Shown piece by piece: positions 42,801 through 54,800 of a stretch of 64,000 bases of DNA. This stretch comes from Ophiura sarsii. Its lineage: Eukaryota; Echinodermata; Ophiuroidea; Amphilepidida; Ophiuridae. The stretch is from contig CM069449.1 in NCBI GenBank assembly GCA_035610835.1, positions 13,712,531-13,776,530 of the forward strand, in the 5' to 3' direction. Numbering within the stretch: position 1 is the first letter of the stretch; every line of letters begins with the position of its first letter. The notes below the pieces were generated by a model that was not told the DNA's origin, did not search any database, and was given only the letters and a program-made list of their open reading frames with translations. A program made the translations under genes and the position numbers.

Positions 42801-45800
42801 TAGTAACTTCTCATTTATCCTATAATTTCAAAACACTTCGTGTTCACCTATAGTTGTCAAGGAGATTTTAAGACGTCTCATAATGGTATTGGTGTTGTCA
42901 TTAACGACGTCATAAGCTTCAATATTTTCATCAAAATGTGCATTATTGTGACAAAAAGAGCGATGCGTAATTAAATCGTGCCTATTCAGTTACTTTTACA
43001 AATCGTGTTGAAAATCGCAGCAGTCGGTTCATTCACAATGAATATCATTAATAATTTAATCAAATTGAATGAGGAGTGGTGCTAATAATTTATAGTTGTA
43101 TTCAAGTGCACTTTTCTTCTTTTATAATAAGGCTAGTGTTTAGTTTGATCGCAAATCAGCTGCGCCTGCAATTGTTGTAATTTGATAATCAATTGTGCAA
43201 CGACTCGCGAGTTGGAATTCACCTGTTCGCTCACATACACCCCGTGTCGTGATGCATTTTTTGGCGCGTGCTTGGTTGCTATGTTGTCTGATTTGCATGG
43301 TAACCACCTGTTAGCGCGGTTTATCTTGATGACATACCATCTGCCGTGTGATGATTATCAGCTATAACAGCACAGAGACTCCTTGCACAACCTATATTGC
43401 GCGCTATTATAAATATACAATCGTCGCGTACCCACCCTCAAAAGATGGATAATGTCGCTTTAAAAAAAAAATCAAACATCAATGATTCAATGCGCTATAG
43501 GGGACACAAACACATAATGAGATTAAACATGTTGACTCGTATGTGTTGTCTACGTGTGCGTGTGGATAAATTACGTATCATCGCTTAACTGTAATTAACC
43601 TCCGCTATACATCCATAATATCAAAAATCTCACCAACGATTTGTCATTGGCAATGTACAATACACACCATATTTTAAAACCTGTTAGACGCCACTGTCGT
43701 TAATTGCACACTCAATTATTTTCTCTCGGAGAAAAAAAATTACCTGTGACTTCTCTCTCGAGTCGAGTTGTCATGTTTGAATGGAAGTGTTGACATTTTA
43801 TCTCACCTTCCTCGACAACAACGCTACGGCTAGTCAACTGTTTTATCACATCATTATGCATGTTCAATTCTGAATTGATTCGGCAAATATTGGTAGGGAG
43901 CTATGTAGGGCGTAGAATAATGAAATGCGTAAGTAGGAATCGGGTGTCATGTTTACGCGACGCGGTTTGGACGGAGGAGACCTTAGCGCGTATTATAGCC
44001 ACTTTGCCATATTTGGAACATAAGACTATTAATAATCGGACTTTTCTGGCATTGATGATTAAAACTTAAGAACGAGTCTATATGAGGGCTAAGGTTACAG
44101 TGAAGCGATTGAATTTAGAATAAAATGCAATTAAAACGCCAATTATTACAACAAATTTAGCCTTAATATTTTGTTGAGAGCCAAACAATAGTAATACAAT
44201 TTATTGTTAATAGTGAAATAGCTATAGACTTTCGAAAGGGAGTCATTGGAATAATTTATAAACTGAATTTCTATGGAAAACAAAGTTTAATTTAAAAAGG
44301 TTTGTTGAAGTTGAATATGAATATTTTGAAATTGAAATTTTGATCAATTTTCGGGTAATATCAACTTAGACTTGTAGAAGTGATTAAATCAGAAGAAGAA
44401 AAAAATACATTTGAGACACCAAAATCAAATAAACCTTTCAATTTGATAAGATGATGAAAATATTAAACATCTGCATTTATTTTCCGTATTTTCTCAACTG
44501 AAGAGTGTCAGTACTCATATTTACCGGTCGGTACACTGTTAGAACGTTGGGCAATTATTTAGCGTTGGGTAAACTATGAACAACCACGTTGTTGGGTAAA
44601 TAATATTAACCAACTGTTGGTGAAACTTTACCCAACGGTTGGGTAATTAGCCAAAACTTTACCCAACCGTTGGGTAATTAGCCAACATTTTACCAAACGT
44701 TGGTAATTATTTACCCAACAACGGGGTTGTTCATAGTTGAACCAACGTTGGGTAAATTGTTTACCCAACGTTTTTGATGTGTATTAATCTTGAGAAAATT
44801 GTATTTAACGTTGACAACCCGTTCATCATCAACTGGATGGAAAAACACACACGTCTACTATAAAGTGTATTCATATACCACCGATGATTCACACGGATGA
44901 TGCTCATAAGTGGCTTGTCGGGCTAAGAATCTAAGATAACTAATAGGCGATATGATGCAGTCGCATTAACTGTATATTAGCAGCAGCGAAGCAGCAACGT
45001 CGGGCATTTTTTATTCCATTTTTATGACAAACCCATTATACTACTACTACTAGGCCCGGGCGAATTGATGATATTATACGGTATGTACGACTCGGCAAAT
45101 CAGAGCTGAAATTGCGTATGATAGAGTGAGATTAGCAACACGTTTTCTGTGAGAATTCTTACCGGATTGGGGGGGAAAAGATGTATCATAAAATATGTCA
45201 TGTCATGTTATAGATAATGGAACATTTTGTTAGGTTGGCTATGGTGGACCTATTTTTCATTGTAATATACAATTTGTTTATAATATTTGTTTAATATCCG
45301 TCGTGTATGCCTATTATTTCTATCTATTTCATTGTGTCACCTTATTGAGAATATTCAACTTTGAAAATGTGTAATGTTTAACAACTTTTAATTTGTCAAC
45401 ATTCAACTTATGAGGTTAATTAGTTCGATGTTAAAAACATGGACACAAAAATGATTTTTAATGATTGCAAAATAGATTTAAAGATTGAAAACGAAAGTAT
45501 GCATGCAATTGTTTATATAGCTTCCTTGAAATAAAAAATAAATATATATATAAATAAAATACAATACAATACATCAGTACGGCTGATCAACCAGGCGCTT
45601 AAAGTGGTAAATATATATCATCATTTTGACGGGGGGAAAGCAAAGGCCTATAATAGAAATAATGGTAAGGTCGATTTGAAAAACCATTAAACAATCAAGG
45701 TCTGTGGCCAAAGAAAATAACACACCTACAACAATCAATTATTGATGATCTTCTACTCAGCTCCGTGTCCGGGTCGGTTAAGACGTTTTCATAAAATAAT

Positions 45801-48800
45801 ACACTTAACTCGTCATATACCGTCGCGCGCTCTCATCATTTTCCAGCGTAAATAATGCGCAATCATTCGATTTAAAGAAGTTTTGTGGCATTTTTAATAA
45901 TATTTTTGACAGACAATCGTGTTAACTCAAGTTTATCTTAGCGATTTTGTTTTGGTTGTTGTCGCTTCATATTTTATAATTAATCTGATGGTGAGAAGTC
46001 ATAAAAGCGTGAAAATCCCTGGGACGGATGATAATGAATAATTACAGGCTGCGTGTTACGCATGAGAAATCACTCGTAAGTGCTCTTGGTCTTGCAATCT
46101 TTCAATGGCCCTTTTTGCATCTTGACTTTCCACTGAACATGAAACACTCTACATACTCAAAATGCATCGCTCGACCATGGATTGTGATTTTACATATCTT
46201 GTGCGGCGATTTATTCTTTAGAGCTGTGAGATCTTCTAGCGCAGATTTAATTACACGACCTAAAGCTTCTTCAATTAATTACCCGTGATTAGCGCCCGAT
46301 CTATAGCCGCCATTTTTATCTTTAACCAAATAGAAATGCCCATTGTAACGGTATCTTGTTTCTTCTGTACGGTTATAATCGAGAGATCGTCGGCCATCCT
46401 CATCATCGTGTATGGCTCTTGTAGTCTCGTTCAGCCTCACATACTATACAAAAGGTCAAGTGTCTTTAAACCACGCTGATTATTTGTACCGTGTATTAAC
46501 TACCGTTGAGGCGAGATGTTTTAAGATGTTGGCCGCACGATTTATCGTCTGCATGCTGTCGTGAATTTAAATCGATAAAATATTGTGACGGGCTTTTAAA
46601 TGCTAGAAATCAACAAACAGACGACACTCTCTCTAAGAACATTATTAATACACGACTCTTTTCAGCCGAGGCGTAAATAAAGTCAAAACCCCCTTTGCAC
46701 GGCCCAACACGCCATTGTTTTAAGCACGTGCGAGGTTAATGTGGGGGTTGAAGTACTCGATGGCTAGAAGCTGCTACAAGGCGCGCGAGAGCAATGGACA
46801 ATCCAACAGGAACGAACGGTCTAGGAGAAGATTTCCTGCTGGCTTATCGGGTATGGTAGCACGGCGGATGTGGAGCTAGCTGATACTTCCTTAAGTCGGT
46901 ACCATGCATGTCATATATAGATAAAGAGCAGATATGCTAAACGGTTTATCATCATGGCGTACCGCCTATGTTAAATAAAAAGCAGACAGTGTCAAATTGT
47001 CCTTATACTCCTTATTATCGCTAAATCGCGCCAATACTACATAAACGATTGCCATGCACTGCATGTACTGCTTATAATCAATTACAAATCTATAGACAGT
47101 TCAAAAACATCCTGATTATCATGACTATTATTTCTGGTCGCTTCATTTAAAAGTATAAACAGCTCTGTATTTGTGTTTAGTCATTCACGGGGCACGGTAT
47201 ACCTTTGGCTCCTTGTTGGTTGTATAACCGCTGTTTCTTTTTTTATCAAGTTTAATTATATTAATGTCTGATATATAACAAAATTATAGAAACGGGGCAA
47301 TTAAAATGTGTCCAAATAACTTGAAAGAGCGTAGGTTATATTGCTCGCTCCTGTAGAAAGAAGAAAAAAACATAGACCTAATTCTAACCACTGGCCAGGC
47401 TCTTAATCTAGCTTGCAATTAAGCCTACGTACCTGATATCATCATATAGGCTACTATTAATATTCCATGATCATTATTAGGATTGTTTGTGTGTGGACAT
47501 CAACAACACCTTCGTGCTTTTTTTACTTGTCCAATGATGTAAGGATATTCCTTTTTTCAGTGTGCACCTGGAAAGTGGAAAATAATGCTTTTAAGAATAG
47601 GCCTAATAACAAAGTATGTAAGATTAAGAACTGCTTTTAACTTGCTTCAATTGAACTCAATACATGTCTATTGTCTATTACGATCAGGCTTTAATGACAT
47701 TACCCGCTATAAATGAAAATGAAAATCTCAACGATTTAAACTCGTCATAGGTTGTGCACTTCACACGTTCTTGGTCATGCAAACTCTTTCGTCAATCGTG
47801 CCACCTCGTACATTTCGGCTTCATGACATCGACCATTCCACCCAGTTTTAAGTTTAAAACCAAATCATTAACACTTCCCACGCGGCAGTCGTCTGCAGAC
47901 GACAGTTCCAAATGTCACCAAAAAAATAATCAAAAATGTCAAAATTATTGAATTTCATCAACATATTTGGAATCACCATCAGATATGCATTAACATAAGT
48001 ACAAATATGCCTAGTATTGGTTCAGTAATCCTTGTGATAGACTTTATGTTGTGAAAGGTTTCTGAAAAATCTGTTTTATAGCCGCATGGAAAGTGTTAGA
48101 TATGAGCATGACATATATATACGTGATTTGACTGAGATTGGTGGTAGCTTGATGGTTGTCAATTCTTTCCCGCCATTTTATCCAAATACAGATCAAATGA
48201 ATTCCACGCATGCATCATGCAGTGAACATGGCGACGAGGGAAAAAATGATCACCTTTAACATGTTTAAATTGGCAACCGCGCTTCGAGCATGAAGTCAAG
48301 GATCATTTTGACACCCTTAATTTGACTAGGAAATTTACAAATCATATTTTAATAATCCTAAATTTAAATTTTTAAAATATCCATTTTGTTAACATCCTTG
48401 GACATAAAATTGTCACCGCACGCAATCCATCTAAGACACATGTACTTGTTGAATGATGCGATATACTTGATATAAATTAACGTATCACTAAACACCGGCG
48501 CTTCCTGGGGATGAGATTGTTAAAGGCAATTAAAGCGCCTGACACACCTGTATTGAGGTGAGGTTGCTGATAGAACAAATAATATCCATTTTGGGGGTCA
48601 GAATCCGCTTTTTAACTGAATTAGTTTCCGAAAAATAATGGACCGCTGCGTGATCCTTGCATGTAATCAATTCGAAACTGGCGTATGGGTTTTTCGGCGT
48701 GTTGATGAAATGCATATTTTATTTTAGATTGTATAGATATATGCTAAAAGTAATATATAGGCCTAGTAATATTGAAGATATACCAAAATCATGTTGAAGA

Positions 48801-51800
48801 TACACCCAAACCTAAGACACGCACTAAACACCCAAGTTAGGCATGGGCTAATTCCTACTTTAAACTTACTACTCATTTGTTGTATCGCCCAACACTCTTT
48901 GTAAGGATTTCATCGTTCATACACGTACGTAGTCGGGAATGTCAAAGTTGAATTACTTACATTATGGCAGAATCTCATAATAAATCCTAATAAATCACCG
49001 GGATTAAAAGATCATAATCCCTTATTAACGCCAACATACGACATTAATAATTTCTCGTCATATGTACGTCTTCTGCTTATTAGGTAATTACGCATTTTAC
49101 GGATGACAGGTAAAGTGTTGGGCGGTCTGATTCTGTAAAATATAACTTTATCGTCTCGGAAGAGACACAAGAAATTGTGTAATTCGCTCCTATCCGTACA
49201 GAGCGTGTCATTCGCTTCATCAAATTCTTAGCATGCAGTCCCTTTCTTGTGCGATGTCAGCCTTTATATAAGCCGGCTTTTCGGAGGTGATATTTTATGG
49301 CGATTTTTTTCTTTTTACTGGAAGGGATATTAATGCATTAAGCTTGCATTAACGGTTTGTCTTTATATAGAGTTGGATGGTTGTCCCCATTTTATTTGCG
49401 GTATGCTTTGTGAGTTTCATGCGCAAGACTTACTCCCATCCATCCTTAGTTCTGTTTACTGTACTTCATACAAAATATCAACTTGCGAAACTTTTTCTGA
49501 GTCCCGGTTTTTCTTCTTCCTCCTCTTCCTCATTCATTGCAGTATTATTATTGCGACGCCGAGTAAGGAACGGATGGCCCATTTTAAACAATACGAGGCC
49601 CTCGTCTCGTTACCGATTTCATCAGGCAACAACAAGCCCGTCATATTGGTCTCGTTCCCAGGGGTGCTAGTGACAATCACGATATTTCACTCAGTCAAAC
49701 GTGTTTTATTGCTATAAGATTCTATTTACCGACAACGGGCTTGTATGATGTGTAAATGCGCTTAGTTACGCCCCGCAAATCCCGCGAGAGAGCACGAGAT
49801 TCTGCTCAGCTGGCGTGCCGAGTGTAAAATCAGCAGCATTAAATTTTCAGGTTGCTTGTTTTTGAACTCATTTAACTCGATGTGTCGTACAGTTTACCAG
49901 TCAGATATACCCAGCCAATATTGTAATCGCTTGGGAATGCATAATCCCACTTACAAGAAAGCTAAGCATCAACATGATATATCTTATTTATATTAAGAGA
50001 GTTTTTTTATTCGTTAAAAAGCTTAGCGCTGTGCTGCTGTCATCATAGCGAATGCAATGTCAAGCCATCGGTTTTAGCATAATGCTTCATCATATTATAG
50101 ACATATAAAGCATAATTAAGTCAAGAATTAATCAAGTAATTTTACCGTTTGTTATAGTTTCACGATCCTCTAAAATGCGTGATACACACTTATAAAACGT
50201 GTTAATAAAACGATGGGGTAAATTTTTTAAAAAGGCGGTTTACTCTGACCCAGTCGTTTTAAGTGTGTATTATTGTCTCAAAAACTTATCCTGAAAGAGC
50301 CTCAGAAATTCGTCACATGCTATAGGCGGTTTATAAGAGTGTCTTTGTTTTCGTAGATTTTGCCTAGTTGCTGATTCCCCGTATCGCATAAAACCATGAT
50401 CGCGGGAAGTTTTAATGCACCGTGTTTTCACTCCGTGTGGATTCAAGTCAGGGGGTTGCCTTCCCGAAACAAACATGAGCTTATTGAGTGTTTGTAGGCC
50501 CCCGGCATATACAGAGGTATAACATACGGTGTCCTATTATAGTGTGTCCCGGTTTTTGTAGTTAACACTTTCCACGCGGCTATTGGTTTTACCAAATACA
50601 AAAGAGATTTTTCACGAAACCTTTCCCACCTTTAAAGGTCTCATCTCAAGGATTACTGAACCAATACTAGGCACGTTTGTACTTAATATTTCAATGCATT
50701 TCTCATGGTGATTCCGAATATGGTAATTAAATTCGATAATGTTGACAATTTTGAAACATTTTGTGAACTTTTGGAATGTCGTCTGCTGACGCCTGCGCCT
50801 GCCGCGTGGAAATTGTTATGATGATAATGAACTCGGATTACTGTCGTTTTCATTTTGATCGAAGTCATTTCATATATTTGATATAGTTCATATATGATAT
50901 CACTGTGAGAGACTGTCTAGGCCTAAAATATGTCACTCAAGTTTCCATGTTTTACTGGCAAAGTGCAATAGACGTGACGTACATTTTGTAAAATGTGTAG
51001 GCCTTTAAATTATCATTATCAGCCAAATATCTTCGGGCATACGCATGACAAATCGATGAAAATATATCCAGGAAATAACTTAAAAATGTGATCGATGAAG
51101 ACTGTCCGGTTTGGAGTTTTTATTTACAGGCTGCCTTTATTATACCTACTCAAAACGCCACGCGCAGAGCATTCAAATGAAGTGAATTTCGATACATTTA
51201 AATAAGCTGCAGCAATATTAAAGTGGATTTTCCTATGTATAGAAGTAAATAATCTCTCGGTCATTGTTAAGTATATTTCTTTATTTCTTTGTTTGAAGTG
51301 AAAAAGACTATAGATAATTAACCAAACTAATCGATAATGAATAACAAAGATGGACTTACATTTTCAAGTATACCGTTTATATGTAATTAAATATCGGCCA
51401 CCGTTAGGACGTTCAACATTGTATTAAGTAGCTATGGGGTCCACTTTTATGTATTGATATTGACTTTTAAATACAATCCAGGGTTTAAATAGCCACACGT
51501 GGCCGTGGGGACTCGAGTTCTTATAAACCAGGGTTCCAAAATGGCCGCATGCGGAGACATAAGTTACAATTTACATGTATTAAGGCCTAAGTATTTAACA
51601 TATTTAAGCTGTAAATTACTTCTACTTAGAGGCAATTTCAATCATAAGTATACAGTTTGATTTGAGTAATTGTTGCTCTTTAAACACGTGTTAAATGAAG
51701 ATTCAACCAGGGACTTTCTACAGAAAGTCCCTGATTCAACGAAGTGAAAAATGGTCGCACGCGGAGAGAAAAAATGACTCCCAAGTTTATGAATGTCATG

Positions 51801-54800
51801 ACAGGTCTGTGATCGGGCGTATAAACTGTTATTGATTGAAAGCCTAATAATTTGAGTTGAATTGTATTGTATTAGATAGTCGTAATTGGAGATACTTAGC
51901 TGTGAGTGTTATTGAAAGGTTAAAATCGCCACATTAAGAGTGCCAAAAAGATCAATGCCAATAATCATTATAATGACAGTTTCTTCGAAGGTTCGAATGA
52001 TAGCAAATTCTTCAAATTGGTTTCTTTATTTTCGAAGTAAAAACACAAAACACATAATGGCTAAAAAAAAGATATTCTAAGTTACGATGACATTCTGGAG
52101 GGCTAAAATGGACAGGGAGAGAGAGAGAGAAAAGTCACGTTCAGAATACAATAATGGATTCTAAGAATCCACAGTCAGGGCTCGTCAAGTTGTCTTTCTT
52201 TCAACGAAAAACACACTTTGCCAGCGATTTATCAATTCCGCGACAGGACATAAGTCTTCATAAGTGACCATAATATATTGAACATTATCACAATAACATG
52301 ACTGTGCCAAGGTCCCTACTTTATTTGCAAAATTGAACCTCCCGCAGTTTGATATAGGCTTACTAGTTTTCTTTTCTTTTCTTTTCTTATTTAGCCTAAT
52401 AACAGTCGTTTTATTTTATTTTATTCTCTCTTTCTTCTATAGGTTTCACACAAACATCGCCTTCAGTGCCTAATAAAAGCGGAGTAGAAACATCGCCTCA
52501 TTTAAGACCAGGTTCGTTGCACTTATTTTGAATTACCTCTCCAGTTTACTTCTCAACTTTGCCTGCAAGGACGAGGCTTATACACGTGTTTATATCGTAT
52601 TTATTATATTGTACACAATCTTGACACGCTTTTAGTTCCATTTTATGTGCCCGTTTTTTTTGTAGAGTAAAAAGGTCAAAACAACTTTGATGCGAAGTTG
52701 CATTACAAATGACATCATCCTGTGAATGGAAAAGAGATATAGCGACAGCGCGATGTAAACCGCCCCCGAAATATTATTAAGATAGGATGTCCTGCTCTCG
52801 TAACCACTTTTTGCACGTGCAATAAAAACAATAGGAGAGTACCCTGGGGTGCAGCGCGCAATAAGTGATGAGCGAGGCTAACTTTGTGCGCGCGAACATC
52901 ATCCATCTCTTTCTCATTATTAACCCTTACACTGATACACGCACTATTTGGCAATTGTATAATCGGAATAGAATGTATTTTATGTTATGACAAATAGTTT
53001 TGTAAATGTCAGACATTTTGAATTATAAGGACTACATGCCAAATCGGTGCAACAATTGCATTAAAACGAGTCCAAACATGCCGAGTCTCGACCCAAATAC
53101 ATTTTTGAGCTGAATATGCTCATATCTGTTTGGCAGCCGCGCGAATGCACCAGTTGTCACGCAAGATTCTAAAACTGTTTTGAATTCATTTCGGTAGAGC
53201 GAGCATTGATTGAGCACTAAAATGCCCCTCCGTCGAATACGTATATTATCACTTGGCCGTGCATGATGTACGAAACATCATTTTGTCGCCCCGCATCGCG
53301 CCAAGTACTAACAATAATAACGCGACACTTCGGTTGGTTCCTGTCCATCTATGCATTCGGCTAAACCCATCTCCATTCCAAGGCCACTTAATGATTTCCA
53401 CACGGCTTTTAGTTTTACCATATTACAAAACAGATTTTTTCTTCTTCAGAAACTGCATGTTCCCAATTTTCAAAGGCCTATCTCAAGGATTACTGAACCA
53501 ATGCTAGGCATGTTTGTACTTATTTTAATGCATTTCTCATGGTAATTCCAAATATGGTGATGAAATTCAATAATTTCGAAATATTATTTGAAACATCTTG
53601 TGCCGCGTGGAAAGTATTAATGCATCTTGTCCCCTCTTTTGACGGGTGTAATCCGTTATCATGGTTATGTTGTCTTCTGCCTCCATAGTACATCCCTATT
53701 GGGTATACTGAGACAGTGCGCAGCAAACATGGCAATACCACTACTTAAGGGCAGTGTCAACCCGGCGCTTGTTTCAAAAATTGAATTTCATATTTCTCTA
53801 TTATTTTATACTTTTATATGTATTCTATCATTACCATCATAAGTTACTAATCGGAAGCTATTATTTCCCGTTCTTTTGGGTGATTTTAAATTGTTGTTTT
53901 GGTAAGTTTGAGTCAGGAAAAGGCGCATAGTTATTTGGCGGGAATTTAAGCGGAGTTCCGCGCTTTTCAAATGCTGCGACAGCTGTTCGATCATTGCGTC
54001 GCGCGCTGAAACTTCCCGCGCGTAATACTAGACGCGCCGCTTAATATCCGCGACGTAGACGCGAAAAACAAAAGAGCGCAAAACAATGTCTAAAATGTAA
54101 ACAAAGGCCAATCTTACGATCATTTAAATTTCAGTTTTCTTCCAATTTCTTCACATTGTGACAATATGAATTGAATCGGATAGTTTATTATGATTGTTCA
54201 TAATAGTATACTCGCTTTTTAGGTCACACGCCCGTGTGTTCCGTGAAAATTTAGCTTTAAATGGTGGAAAATGTCAATATTTTTACTAAATCGATGTTTT
54301 CTAGAAGTTCAAATTTGAAGGAATTTTACGAATTTTCAGACAACATAACTAAAAATATATCAAACTATCAGGTAAGCTTTTACTACCATTGTGTAGAGGA
54401 CTTTCAGCGCTAGGAGGCAATTTTTTATTTTTTCGATTTTGGATTTTAAACTCGAGATATGCATCTATTTCTAGCGAAATGTACGCAAAAAAACACGACT
54501 TTTACACTTTTCCGATGTTTTTAGCAATATTTCCAAAACCAAGCTTTATTTTGGAAAAAGAAAAAATTGCCTCCTAGACAAAATTGTTTTGTTTACAAAA
54601 ACGTATATTAGAACAAATTACCATTTTGTATTTTATAGTTATGCTGTCTGAAAAATTTGGGGTAAAAAAATGGCTTTTTGGTTCATTTCTCAAAATTTAG
54701 TTTATTTGGTATCACATTGATATCACCATCGGCTTCCTTATCAAATTTCCTTTCTAAAAATGTATACTTTTATGTACTTTTATTCAATATTCTCAAACTT

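Larger units (their letters stand above)
40522..52442 (+). other. Intron between exons c and d
   Basis: An 11.9 kb intron. It starts with the palindrome cluster (40716-42805), followed by a TA-rich foldback (42351-42486), a long stretch without recognisable features (42.9-44.5 kb), a foldback (44540-44776), a second plain stretch (44.8-47.8 kb), family A MITEs (47868-48099, 50562-50819), and a small hairpin (51708-51733). Open frames at 49373-49717 and elsewhere do not resemble known proteins. Confidence 0.7.

Noticed and set aside
40716..42805. CRISPR-like array
   Set aside because: Short palindromic repeats with irregular spacing of 160-920 bp in an animal intron do not form a CRISPR array.
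49549..49568. Exon after a strong pyrimidine acceptor (cctcattcattgcag)
   Set aside because: The only nearby GT donor gives 20 nt, which breaks the phase-1 frame shared by the other exons.
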